Numbered from the stretch's first letter, positions 1 through 6,269 are shown. The stretch is DNA of 7,311 nucleotides from Planococcaceae bacterium UBA3370 (GCA_002360295.1 DEQI01000097.1:6152-13462); one strand, 5' to 3'. Notes: generated by a model from the letters alone, not told the origin. Translations and numbers: made by a program.

Positions 1-83
1 TGATCGCAAACCCTGTCAGCTACAGAATGAAAAGTGCGCGTATTTTAGATTTAGTTACCCGTTTAAAAAAATGTGTGAATTAG
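1..83 (+). CDS. hisG: ATP phosphoribosyltransferase catalytic subunit, 3' end only
   Basis: This is the C-terminal 26 codons of an open frame that enters from the left edge and stops at TAG 81-83. The translated tail contains IANPVSYRMKSARI followed by a short helix. That matches the conserved NPVSYR block near the C-terminus of short-form HisG as I remember it from Bacillus. HisG catalyses the first step of histidine synthesis (ATP + PRPP to phosphoribosyl-ATP); short-form HisG works with the regulatory subunit HisZ, which would lie further upstream and is not visible. The stop is 16 nt before the hisD start, consistent with one operon. The fragment is short, so the assignment rests on this block plus position directly before hisD. 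Confidence 0.85.
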   Translation, partial: IANPVSYRMKSARILDLVTRLKKCVN

Positions 84-99
84 AGAGAAGGGATTATTC

Positions 100-1416
100 G
101 TGCAAATTACGACATTAACAAGCGATATTTCATTAAAGCGTCCATTAGAAAGTGGGAATGAAGAACAGTTAAAAGTAGTACGGGAAGTGTTGAAAAACGT
201 AAGGGAACATGGAGATTCAGCTGTAAAAGCGTATAGTGAAAAATGGGACGGCATTGTAGTGAATGAATTCCGTGTTACGCAAGCAGAAATAGATGAGGCG
301 GTAGCAAACTTTGATTCGCAGCTTTTGCAGGATTTAACAGAGGCGTCAGCCAATATTCGTGCTTATCATGAACAGCAACAACGTCGAGGATTTCGAATGT
401 CTTTAGAGGATGGTTCTTGGCTTGCGCAGCGGATTATTCCGCTTGATGCAGTTGGGGTATATGTTCCGGGTGGTCAAGCGGCCTATCCATCATCTGTTCT
501 CATGAATGTTATTCCTGCACAAGTAGCGGGTGTAAACCGTATCGTAATGACTTCACCAGCAGGTAAAGATGGGAAATTACCAGCAGCAGTTCTTGTAGCT
601 GCACATATATTAGGCATTTCAGAAATTTATAAAATAGGCGGAGCACAGGCGATTGCTACCCTTGCATATGGAACAGAAACAGTCGCAGCTGTTGATAAAA
701 TTACTGGCCCTGGCAATATATATGTGGCGTTAGCCAAACGCGAAGTGTTTGGTGAAGTGGCTATTGATATGATTGCGGGACCAAGTGAAATAGCTATTTT
801 AGCAGATGAAACAGCTTATGCGGATGAAATAGCAGCGGATCTATTATCGCAGGCAGAGCATGATGCCCTTGCTTGTGCAATCCTGATTACAACTTGTGAT
901 ACTCTAGCTCAGGCAGTATTGGAAGAAGTCGAGAAACAATTATCCAACTTACCACGTGAATCAATTGCACGCCAATCTATTGAAAAATTTGGCCACATAT
1001 ATGTAGCTGAAACGATAGAGGAAGCAATTCGTGCTGTGAATTCATTGGCTCCAGAGCATTTAGAAATTATCACTGCGAATGCTGAAAAAGAGGCAGAAAA
1101 AATTACGCATGCAGGGGCTATATTTATTGGACGTTACAGCTCAGAACCGGTAGGCGATTATTTTGCGGGGACAAATCATGTACTACCAACAAATAGTACA
1201 GCGCGTTTTGCGAGTGGGTTAAACGTAGATGATTTTATTAAGCGAACGAGTGTTGTTTATTACAGTGAAAAAACGTGGGTTCAACATGCACCGAAAATTG
1301 CTCGACTAGCGCGTATGGAAGGTCTTGAAGGTCACGCTCGAGCAGTAGAGTCACGCGGTTGGGATAAAGGGGAGTCATCATATGCGCTATGCAAAAATAG
1401 AACGAAATACGAATGA
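100..1416 (+). CDS. hisD: Histidinol dehydrogenase
   Basis: A 438-residue protein that catalyses the last two steps of histidine synthesis, the NAD-dependent oxidation of histidinol to histidinal and then histidine, in the cytosol. Family zinc ligands are visible as Gln251 and His254 (LLSQAEHD), Asp353 (VGDYFAG) and His412 (EGLEGHAR). The catalytic pair Glu319-His320 lies in LAPEHLEI. The conserved stretches GPGNIYVA (203-210), DMIAGPSEI (223-231) and GTNHVLPT (357-364) are all present. The start is GTG at 100, preceded by AGAAGGGA at 86-93 with suitable spacing. The last ~20 residues beyond the EGH block run out of frame through the start of hisB, ending at TGA 1414-1416; this tail is not conserved-looking and is probably dispensable. 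It overlaps hisB by 35 nt. Confidence 0.97.
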   Translation: MQITTLTSDISLKRPLESGNEEQLKVVREVLKNVREHGDSAVKAYSEKWDGIVVNEFRVTQAEIDEAVANFDSQLLQDLTEASANIRAYHEQQQRRGFRMSLEDGSWLAQRIIPLDAVGVYVPGGQAAYPSSVLMNVIPAQVAGVNRIVMTSPAGKDGKLPAAVLVAAHILGISEIYKIGGAQAIATLAYGTETVAAVDKITGPGNIYVALAKREVFGEVAIDMIAGPSEIAILADETAYADEIAADLLSQAEHDALACAILITTCDTLAQAVLEEVEKQLSNLPRESIARQSIEKFGHIYVAETIEEAIRAVNSLAPEHLEIITANAEKEAEKITHAGAIFIGRYSSEPVGDYFAGTNHVLPTNSTARFASGLNVDDFIKRTSVVYYSEKTWVQHAPKIARLARMEGLEGHARAVESRGWDKGESSYALCKNRTKYE

Positions 1417-1972
1417 AACGAAAATCGCTGTTGAATTGAATTTAGATGGGGAAGGGAAAGTAGAAATTAATACAGGTGTCCCTTTTATGGATCATATGTT
1501 GGATCTATTTATGAAGCATGGGTTATTTGATGGCAAAATACTAGCAAACGGTGATACGTATATTGACGACCATCATACAACAGAGGATATAGGCATTGTA
1601 CTAGGGCAAGTCATTCGTGAAGCATTAGGTGATAAAAAGGGAATTAAACGCTATGGGAATGCATTTGTGCCAATGGATGATGCATTAGCGCAAGTTGTTG
1701 TCGATTGCTCAAACCGCCCTCATTTGGAATACCGTGTCACACCACAGCTGACACAAAAGGTAGGTACATTTGATACAGAGCTCGTGCATGAATTTTTATG
1801 GAAGCTTGCACTGGAAGCTCGCATGAACATCCATGTCATCGTTCCATACGGTCATAATACACATCATATAATAGAAGCTATTTTTAAAGCTTTAGCGAGA
1901 GCCATCGATGACGCGGTTCAAATTGATCCACGGGTGAAAGGTGTGCCGTCCACTAAGGGGCTGTTAACATGA
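1382..1972 (+). CDS. hisB: Imidazoleglycerol-phosphate dehydratase (monofunctional)
   Basis: A 196-residue enzyme that dehydrates imidazole glycerol phosphate to imidazole acetol phosphate. It is the monofunctional type: there is no fused histidinol-phosphatase domain as in E. coli HisB, and the length is normal for the short form. Metal-binding histidine motifs are clear: DHM (37-39), DDHHTTED (62-69), HNTHH (158-162) and the C-terminal PSTKG (189-193). The ATG at 1382 is supported by AAAGGGGAG at 1367-1375 and by an N-terminus (MRYAKIERNTNET) that resembles Bacillus HisB. The start lies 35 nt inside the hisD frame. The stop overlaps the hisH start as ATGA, which points to translational coupling. 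Confidence 0.97.
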   Translation: MRYAKIERNTNETKIAVELNLDGEGKVEINTGVPFMDHMLDLFMKHGLFDGKILANGDTYIDDHHTTEDIGIVLGQVIREALGDKKGIKRYGNAFVPMDDALAQVVVDCSNRPHLEYRVTPQLTQKVGTFDTELVHEFLWKLALEARMNIHVIVPYGHNTHHIIEAIFKALARAIDDAVQIDPRVKGVPSTKGLLT

Positions 1973-2580
1973 AAATTGGTGTAATCGATTATGGCATGGG
2001 CAATTTATTTAGCGTGGAGCAGGCTTTAAAACGATTAGGTGTAGAAGTAATAGTCACAGCAGACAGTCGTCTTTTAGCTGAAGCAGATGCTTGTATTTTA
2101 CCAGGGGTAGGGGCTTTTCCTGATGCGATGAAGCGATTAGCTGAAACAGGACTAATTGATTTTATTAAGGAGACGAAAAAGCCGTTACTTGGGATTTGTC
2201 TTGGCATGCAGCTACTATTTCAGGAAAGTGATGAAGGAACGAACACAGCGGGGCTAGGCATTTTCGCTGGTCGTATTACTAAATTTACGGATGTTCCAAG
2301 AGTTCCTCATATGGGATGGAATGAGCTAGAAGTGATACAACAACCAAGCTGGCTTCCTCATATTCCAGCAGATCGTTACGTCTATTTTGTACATTCATTT
2401 TATGCTGCTAGTATGAGCCATGAGGAGTTAGTAGCATGTGCAGATTATGAAAATATCCAAGTGCCTGGTATTGTAGCGAAAGGAAACTATACAGGCATGC
2501 AGTTTCACCCTGAAAAGTCAGGAGATTTCGGTATGTACTTACTACAGCAATGGCTTGAAGGAGTGAAAATAACATGCTAA
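1969..2580 (+). CDS. hisH: Imidazole glycerol phosphate synthase, glutaminase subunit
   Basis: A 203-residue class I glutamine amidotransferase that releases ammonia from glutamine and passes it to HisF in the cytosolic HisHF complex. The catalytic triad is visible: nucleophile Cys77 in LLGICLGMQ, His180 and Glu182 in MQFHPEKSG. The N-terminal IDYGMGNL and the oxyanion-strand region ILPGVGAF are typical of HisH rather than other amidotransferases. The ATG at 1969 is preceded by AAGGGG at 1955-1960 with 8 nt spacing and overlaps the hisB stop by 4 nt. The 3' end overlaps hisF by 7 nt. In the B. subtilis-type order hisA follows hisH; here hisF follows directly. Confidence 0.97.
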   Translation: MKIGVIDYGMGNLFSVEQALKRLGVEVIVTADSRLLAEADACILPGVGAFPDAMKRLAETGLIDFIKETKKPLLGICLGMQLLFQESDEGTNTAGLGIFAGRITKFTDVPRVPHMGWNELEVIQQPSWLPHIPADRYVYFVHSFYAASMSHEELVACADYENIQVPGIVAKGNYTGMQFHPEKSGDFGMYLLQQWLEGVKITC

Positions 2581-3332
2581 CAAAACGTATAATTCCATGC
2601 CTGGATGTAAAAGAAGGGCGTGTTGTGAAAGGTGTTCAATTTATAGGACTACGTGATGCTGGAGACCCAGTAGAGCTGGCAAAGTTTTATGATGAGCAAG
2701 GCGCAGATGAGCTTGTTTTTTTAGATATTTCCGCTTCACATGAAGGACGCGAAACGATGGTGGATGTTGTCCGGCAAACAGCAGCTACATTAGCCATTCC
2801 GTTTACAGTAGGTGGTGGTATTCGTACGCTAGATGATATGAAAAGACTTTTACGTGCGGGGGCAGATAAAGTGTCCATTAATACTTCTGCATTGCAACGT
2901 CCAGAACTAATACAAGAGGGCTCTGACTATTTTGGTGCACAATGTATCGTCGTTGCCATTGATGCTAGGTTCAGTGAAGAAGATCATACATGGATGGTTT
3001 ATACGCATGGAGGACGCAATAAAACAACCTGGACAGCTGTTGGTTGGGCACAAGAGGCAGTGCGTCTAGGTGCAGGTGAAATATTATTAACAAGCATGAA
3101 TCAGGACGGCGAGAAAACGGGTTTTGATTTAGCCTTAACAAAAGCTGTACGCGAGGCTGTAACGGTCCCAGTCATTGCAAGTGGGGGAGCAGGCAAGGCA
3201 GAGCACTTTGCTGAAGTTTTGCAAGAGGTTGATGCAGATGCCGCTTTAGCTGCATCCATTTTCCATTATAAAGAGACGAGTGTAGCAGAAGTGAAAGCTT
3301 ATTTACGAAAAAAAGGAGTTCCTGTACGATGA
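2574..3332 (+). CDS. hisF: Imidazole glycerol phosphate synthase, cyclase subunit
   Basis: A 252-residue (beta-alpha)8 barrel that uses ammonia from HisH to convert PRFAR to imidazole glycerol phosphate and AICAR. The two catalytic aspartates of the family fall at the expected positions: Asp11 ([14 protein letters not shown]) and Asp130 (VVAIDAR). Phosphate-binding loops are visible as VGGGIR (79-84) and ASGGAG in the C-terminal half. The motif [10 protein letters not shown] and the block [15 protein letters not shown] are HisF-type and not HisA-type, so this is not a mislabelled HisA. The ATG at 2574 has GAAGGAG at 2557-2563, with 10 nt spacing. It overlaps hisH by 7 nt and hisI by 4 nt (ATGA). 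Confidence 0.97.
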   Translation: MLTKRIIPCLDVKEGRVVKGVQFIGLRDAGDPVELAKFYDEQGADELVFLDISASHEGRETMVDVVRQTAATLAIPFTVGGGIRTLDDMKRLLRAGADKVSINTSALQRPELIQEGSDYFGAQCIVVAIDARFSEEDHTWMVYTHGGRNKTTWTAVGWAQEAVRLGAGEILLTSMNQDGEKTGFDLALTKAVREAVTVPVIASGGAGKAEHFAEVLQEVDADAALAASIFHYKETSVAEVKAYLRKKGVPVR

Positions 3333-3943
3333 TTGATGTCAAATTTAATGAGCAAGGTTTAATAACAGCGGTTGTTCAAGATGCGCAATCCAAAGAAGTA
3401 TTAACAGTTGCCTATATGAATGAGGAATCTTTAGCAAAAACAATTGAAACGAATGAAACATGGTTTTATTCACGCTCAAGAAACGAACTTTGGCATAAAG
3501 GAGCAACAAGTGGTCATACACAAAAAGTAGTATCGATTAAAGCAGATTGTGACCAGGATGCATTAGTTGTAGAAGTATTACCAGCAGGACCTGCCTGCCA
3601 TAACGGTACCACATCTTGTTTTACTGAAACTGTGTTACAAAACGAAGCAGTTGGATCGGTTAGTATTTTACCTCAGCTAAAAGAAATCATTAAACAACGA
3701 GAAATTGATATGCCAGAAGGGGCGTACACAACCTATTTATTCGAAAAAGGTATCGATAAAATATGCAAAAAAGTCGGCGAGGAAGCAACGGAAGTAGTTA
3801 TTGGCGCTAAAAACCGTGACAAAGAAGAAGTAAAATGGGAAGCAGCAGACCTCCTCTACCACCTCCTCGTTTTACTACAAGAACAAAAAATAGACATCTA
3901 TGAAGTCCTAGGAGTACTTGAAGAAAGACATAACAAGCGATAA
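3329..3943 (+). CDS. hisI: Bifunctional phosphoribosyl-AMP cyclohydrolase / phosphoribosyl-ATP pyrophosphatase
   Basis: A 204-residue fusion (HisIE type) for steps 2 and 3 of histidine synthesis. Residues 1 to about 110 are the PRA-CH domain: [18 protein letters not shown], then zinc ligands Cys74 (ADCDQDAL), Cys90 and Cys97 ([12 protein letters not shown]). Residues from about 113 to the end are the PRA-PH domain, an all-helical MazG-like fold with the metal-binding EEATE (151-155) and EAADLLYHL (171-179). The ATG at 3329 overlaps the hisF stop; AAGGAG sits at 3313-3318, 10 nt before the start. This is the last gene of the operon. Its final 16 codons (from Asp189) plus the stop are repeated twice more downstream, so the gene's 3' end is part of a tandem repeat while the protein itself appears complete. 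Confidence 0.97.
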   Translation: MIDVKFNEQGLITAVVQDAQSKEVLTVAYMNEESLAKTIETNETWFYSRSRNELWHKGATSGHTQKVVSIKADCDQDALVVEVLPAGPACHNGTTSCFTETVLQNEAVGSVSILPQLKEIIKQREIDMPEGAYTTYLFEKGIDKICKKVGEEATEVVIGAKNRDKEEVKWEAADLLYHLLVLLQEQKIDIYEVLGVLEERHNKR

Positions 3944-3944
3944 C

Positions 3945-3996
3945 ACAGAAAACTCCATGCGCGCTTTTCTGTACCGAAAGCGCAGCGACAGGTACA
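3945..3996 (+). other. Set of mutually exclusive hairpins downstream of hisI (copy 1; repeated in copy 2)
   Basis: Three stems compete for the same bases. Stem A pairs ACAGAAAA (3945-3952) with TTTTCTGT (3965-3972). Stem B pairs GCGCTTT (3961-3967) with AAAGCGC (3977-3983). Stem C pairs TGTACC (3970-3975) with GGTACA (3991-3996). The same set recurs 111 nt later in copy 2. None is followed by a clear run of T on the + strand, so I do not call a standard intrinsic terminator. They may help 3'-end formation or transcript stability for the his operon, or may be a small dispersed REP-like palindrome. The function is inferred only. Confidence 0.5.
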
Positions 3997-4180
3997 AAAA
4001 GTTGACATCTATGAAGTTCTAGGAGTACTTGAAGAAAGACATAACAAGCGATAACACAGAAAACTCCATGCGCGCTTTTCTGTACCGAAAGCGCAGCGAC
4101 AGGTACAAAAAGTTGACATCTATGAAGTCCTAGGAGTACTTGAAGAAAGACATAACAAGCGATAACACAGAAAAATCCAT

Positions 4181-4210
4181 GCACTCTATTCTGTACCGAA
4201 AGCAGGGTGC
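4181..4210 (+). terminator. Candidate transcript-end hairpin of the his operon (copy 3 version)
   Basis: In copy 3, GCACTCT (4181-4187) can pair with AGGGTGC (4204-4210), seven pairs including one G-T, around a 16-nt loop. This region differs in sequence from the same region in copies 1 and 2, yet a stem is still possible, which hints that a hairpin here matters. The downstream sequence TAATGTTTATAAG has only a weak T content, so termination strength is doubtful. It is the only hairpin after the last hisI-like copy and before the AT-rich spacer. Confidence 0.3.
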
Positions 4211-4211
4211 T

Positions 4212-4310
4212 AATGTTTATAAGAAGAGATATATTTAAGAACAACAGAGAAACTATTAAACTTTTATAAATTTACTTTGTTATTTATTTAATATTTAATA
4301 ACTATGTACT
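4212..4310. other. AT-rich spacer with no assignable feature
   Basis: About 100 nt of strongly AT-rich DNA between the tandem repeat and the structured element. I see no reading frame with a ribosome binding site and no convincing promoter; several TTTACT- and TAATA-like strings occur, but the base composition makes them unreliable. Confidence 0.6.
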
Positions 4311-4558
4311 GTTGATTGGAGTGGAGCCAGCGTGACTCCTTGGGGATTAGCGTCTAAAGGAACGAAGGATAAGAGCGTCACATCGTGTGACAACCCCTTC
4401 GTGACCAACATCCTGTTGGCCTCCTGGAGCGAGCTTAGTAAAGGAACAAAGGCTAAAACCATCTCGTCGTGTGATAACGCCTTCGTTACCAACGTCCTGT
4501 TGCCCCAAGCGGCTCATCGGACGCCCCAGGAAAGAACGCTGGCGGAACGGAAATCAAC
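4311..4558 (+). repeat. Structured repeat element with imperfect terminal inverted repeats (about 248 nt)
   Basis: The ends are inverted: GTTGATT (4311-4317) with AATCAAC (4552-4558), GCCAGCGT (4326-4333) with ACGCTGGC (4536-4543), and CCTTGGGG (4338-4345) with CCCCAGG (4524-4530, one bulge). Between the first two stems lies a symmetric 8 x 8 purine-rich internal loop, GGAGTGGA opposite GGAACGGA. The base composition is clearly less AT-rich than the flanks. From memory, ends of the type TTGATTGGAGCGGA...GGAGCGGAAATCAA mark a widespread intergenic repeat in Bacillaceae genomes, and this looks like a member or relative. I see no target-site duplication and no protein that could move it, so if mobile it would be non-autonomous. 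Short open frames on both strands inside it follow from its internal 84-nt periodicity and are not called as genes. Confidence 0.75.
4355..4502 (+). repeat. Two internal direct repeats, 84-nt period, inside the structured element
   Basis: The unit beginning TAAAGGAAC at 4355 recurs at 4439. Over 64 aligned positions (4355-4418 and 4439-4502) I count 53 identities. The first unit folds well: ACGAAGG (4362-4368) with CCTTCGT (4396-4402), enclosing GTCACA (4377-4382) with TGTGAC (4386-4391), and then a separate CCAACA-TCC-TGTTGG hairpin just downstream. The second unit keeps the outer stem with one mismatch and the CAACG-TCC-TGTTG hairpin, but its inner stem is poor. This looks like a duplicated arm within the RNA-like element. 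Confidence 0.8.
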
Positions 4559-4651
4559 CTAGCTACTGCATTTTTGAATTATTATAAGTAAGTATTAAGT
4601 GTTAGTAGAAAATCATTTTAACGGATATTTCAATTCAATGCATAGAAATAA

Positions 4652-4679
4652 ATGACTAAACAAAGGATTGTGCTATAAT
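4652..4679 (+). promoter_or_regulatory. Candidate SigA promoter of the TPR gene (extended -10)
   Basis: The -10 is a perfect TATAAT at 4674-4679 preceded by TG at 4671-4672, the extended -10 form. A partial -35, ATGACT (4652-4657, four of six matches to TTGACA), lies 16 nt upstream. Transcription would be expected to start near 4685-4687, at or inside the small palindrome ACAATTGT (4684-4691). It is the only good promoter in the roughly 190 nt between the structured element and the next gene. Confidence 0.75.
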
Positions 4680-4694
4680 AGAAACAATTGTGTG

Positions 4695-4724
4695 AGGAAC
4701 GTGTTATTACGTTCCTTATTTTTT
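4695..4724 (+). terminator. Intrinsic-terminator-like hairpin in the leader of the TPR gene
   Basis: AGGAACGT (4695-4702) pairs perfectly with ACGTTCCT (4709-4716) around a 6-nt loop, and is followed at once by TATTTTTT (4717-4724) on the + strand. This is a textbook intrinsic terminator shape. It lies only about 10 nt after the predicted transcription start and ends before the Shine-Dalgarno at 4733, so it sits between the promoter and the gene it should serve. The minus strand lacks a matching T run. It may be an attenuator, or the end of a tiny transcript of about 40 nt. The palindrome could alternatively be a protein-binding operator. Confidence 0.75.
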
Positions 4725-4732
4725 CTTGTTTC

Positions 4733-4737
4733 GGAGG
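4733..4737 (+). promoter_or_regulatory. Shine-Dalgarno that fixes the TPR gene start
   Basis: GGAGG is the only good ribosome binding site near the start of this frame. It gives 8-nt spacing to TTG at 4746 and 5 nt to TTG at 4743, so 4746 is preferred. The longest possible frame, opening with TTG at 4668, would begin upstream of the -10 hexamer and cannot be the natural start. Confidence 0.8.
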
Positions 4738-4745
4738 AAATATTG

Positions 4746-6266
4746 TTGGAAAATAAACATCAAAAAAAAGGTAACATTGTATCTTTTGTGCCTAACGGCG
4801 ACTATTATTACGAAAAAGCGCTTAAAGCCATCGAAAAAGATAAAATGGATAAAGCGTATAAATATTTAAAACGTGCAGCAGAATTAAGTCCCGATGATGC
4901 ACAAGTATTAAGTCAACTCGGTTTATTAGAAATAGAAGCGCAAAATTATGAAAAAGCATACGAACTCATTCATACAGCTTATAGTTTAGATCCGAATGAT
5001 GCTCAAATCATTTTCCTATTAGCAGATGTATCAGGATGTATCGGTTTAATCCACGATGCCAAAAAATATGCAGAAAAATATTTAGAACTTGAACCAGATG
5101 GTATGTATACACTTGATGCGTATGAAATTTTAGATTTTGTAGATTTTGAAGAGGAAATGTCGGAAAGCTATGATGAGCAAGATTCAGAAAAAATGGTAGT
5201 ACAAGAGAAGGCTCGACGTTTAATGGAGCAAGGAGACTTCCATAAAGCGATAGAAGTACTCGAACAATTAATTGTTCAATTTCCTGATGCATGGCCGGCG
5301 TATAATAATTTATCGCTAGCTTATTTTTATGTAGGTGAAGCGGAACAAGCACGTGCTTTGTTACATCATGTTTTACGAGAAAATCATGGCAATTTACATG
5401 CGCTTTGCAATTTAACTGTCATGGCTTATTACGAAAAGAACGAAGAAGAGCTTCATGGTTTATTGAACATACTGAAGAAAATTCAGCCATATGAATGGGA
5501 TAACCGTTATAAGCTTGGCGCAACATTAGCATTAATAGGCGAATACGAGACTGCCTATAAATGGTTGCGTTCTATGAGTAAACGTGGCTTCGAAGGTGAT
5601 CCAGGCTTTTATTTCTGGTTATCTCAAGCGGCTTATTTTTCAGGTCATGAAGAGATTGCACGAAATGCATGGTCATCCCTTGTACAAATCGATCCAACAA
5701 AAGAAGGGTATGAACCGTGGCTACAAGGTGAATTTCAACTGAAAAATTCATCATTAGAACATAATAGAGAATTAATTATTGAAAAGATTAATAATAATTA
5801 TACGGCAGATCGATTATTTGGTTTCTTTCTATTGAGCCTTTCAGCTCATAAGCAAGAGATTATCGCACATCCAAAGTGGATTGACGTATCAAAGTATAAT
5901 GAGTTAGAAAAATTATGTTTAGCTTATGCACTAGGTCATCAGTTTAACTCAAACATAGCTGTTGAAAAACATTTTATACGATTAATGGATGTCGCAACAT
6001 TAGTTGCAAAACAAAATGGGTCCATCCAGCTTGAAACAGCATCTATATTACAATTATGGTTTGCTTTAAGTGAAGTGGCATTTAAAGATGGTTATACGTT
6101 TAAAAATACATTAGCACTTGCGGCAGCGGTAGACTACATGTTCCAATCATCGATGGATCATAAAATAACGAAAAAAGAAGTGGCTGAAAAGTATGGTACG
6201 ACTGTCGCAACAATGACAAAATATATGTCCGAACTATTACAATTCATACCGACAGAACGGGTATAA
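4746..6266 (+). CDS. yvcD: TPR-repeat protein, YvcD-like
   Basis: A 506-residue soluble protein counted from TTG at 4746, with no signal peptide or membrane segment. Tetratricopeptide-like helix pairs are visible at about residues 18-51, 52-85 and 86-119 (AAELSPDD, YSLDPNDA and YLELEPDG at the repeat ends). An acidic linker follows (134-148, rich in Glu and Asp). Further repeats lie at about 150-183 (QGDFHKAIEVLEQLIVQFPDA), 184-217, 218-250, 253-286 and 287-320. The region 340-470 is helical without clear repeats. Residues 473-500 (KKEVAEKYGTTVATMTKYMSEL) resemble a helix-turn-helix. TPRs bind proteins or peptides; the partner is unknown. I assign yvcD because, from memory, B. subtilis YvcD is a TPR protein of similar size encoded between hisI and trxB. 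The molecular role is not established. Expression must pass the leader terminator. Confidence 0.85.
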   Translation: MENKHQKKGNIVSFVPNGDYYYEKALKAIEKDKMDKAYKYLKRAAELSPDDAQVLSQLGLLEIEAQNYEKAYELIHTAYSLDPNDAQIIFLLADVSGCIGLIHDAKKYAEKYLELEPDGMYTLDAYEILDFVDFEEEMSESYDEQDSEKMVVQEKARRLMEQGDFHKAIEVLEQLIVQFPDAWPAYNNLSLAYFYVGEAEQARALLHHVLRENHGNLHALCNLTVMAYYEKNEEELHGLLNILKKIQPYEWDNRYKLGATLALIGEYETAYKWLRSMSKRGFEGDPGFYFWLSQAAYFSGHEEIARNAWSSLVQIDPTKEGYEPWLQGEFQLKNSSLEHNRELIIEKINNNYTADRLFGFFLLSLSAHKQEIIAHPKWIDVSKYNELEKLCLAYALGHQFNSNIAVEKHFIRLMDVATLVAKQNGSIQLETASILQLWFALSEVAFKDGYTFKNTLALAAAVDYMFQSSMDHKITKKEVAEKYGTTVATMTKYMSELLQFIPTERV

Positions 6267-6269
6267 CTA

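Larger units (their letters stand above)
3877..4211 (+). repeat. Three-copy tandem repeat (111-nt period) made from the hisI 3' end
   Basis: Starting each unit at GACATCTATGAAG, copy 1 is 3893-4003, copy 2 is 4004-4114 and copy 3 is 4115 to about 4210. Copies 1 and 2 differ by a single base (C to T in the GAAGTCCTAGG segment). Copy 3 matches copy 1 through the coding part and then diverges from about 4175 onward. Each unit holds the last 16 hisI codons, the TAA stop and about 60 nt of downstream DNA. Similarity extends weakly leftward into hisI: 3877-3898 matches 3988-4009 at 18 of 22 bases around a shared ACAAAAA run, which marks the likely duplication junction. The period is 37 codons, so later copies stay in the hisI frame, separated by TAA stops. 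No transposase or coding function is visible. Confidence 0.95.

Noticed and set aside
4002..4031. TTGACA created at the repeat junctions (4002-4007 and 4113-4118) as a -35 box
   Set aside because: No acceptable -10 lies 16-18 nt downstream (GTACTT or TACTTG only).
3877..4211. CRISPR array
   Set aside because: The units are contiguous 111-nt copies including coding sequence, with no unique spacers of constant length between short repeats.
3807..4244. 145-codon minus-strand reading frame with three near-identical peptide repeats
   Set aside because: It is the antisense of the hisI 3' end and its tandem copies; the period is divisible by three, so the frame stays open automatically. No ribosome binding site or promoter supports it.
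4295..4492. 65-codon minus-strand frame in the same element
   Set aside because: Same cause as the plus-strand frame; open on both strands because of the in-phase repeat, with no translation signals.
4332..4562. 76-codon plus-strand frame with two similar peptide segments
   Set aside because: It lies wholly within the palindromic element. The peptide repeat follows from the 84-nt direct repeats, and the pairing of the DNA better explains the conservation.
4695..4716. LexA-type operator in the leader hairpin
   Set aside because: GAAC and GTTC are 10 nt apart rather than the 4 nt of the Bacillus consensus.
4668..4745. N-terminal extension of the TPR protein from TTG 4668
   Set aside because: It would start upstream of the -10 hexamer and run through the leader terminator; there is no ribosome binding site before 4668, while GGAGG precedes 4746.
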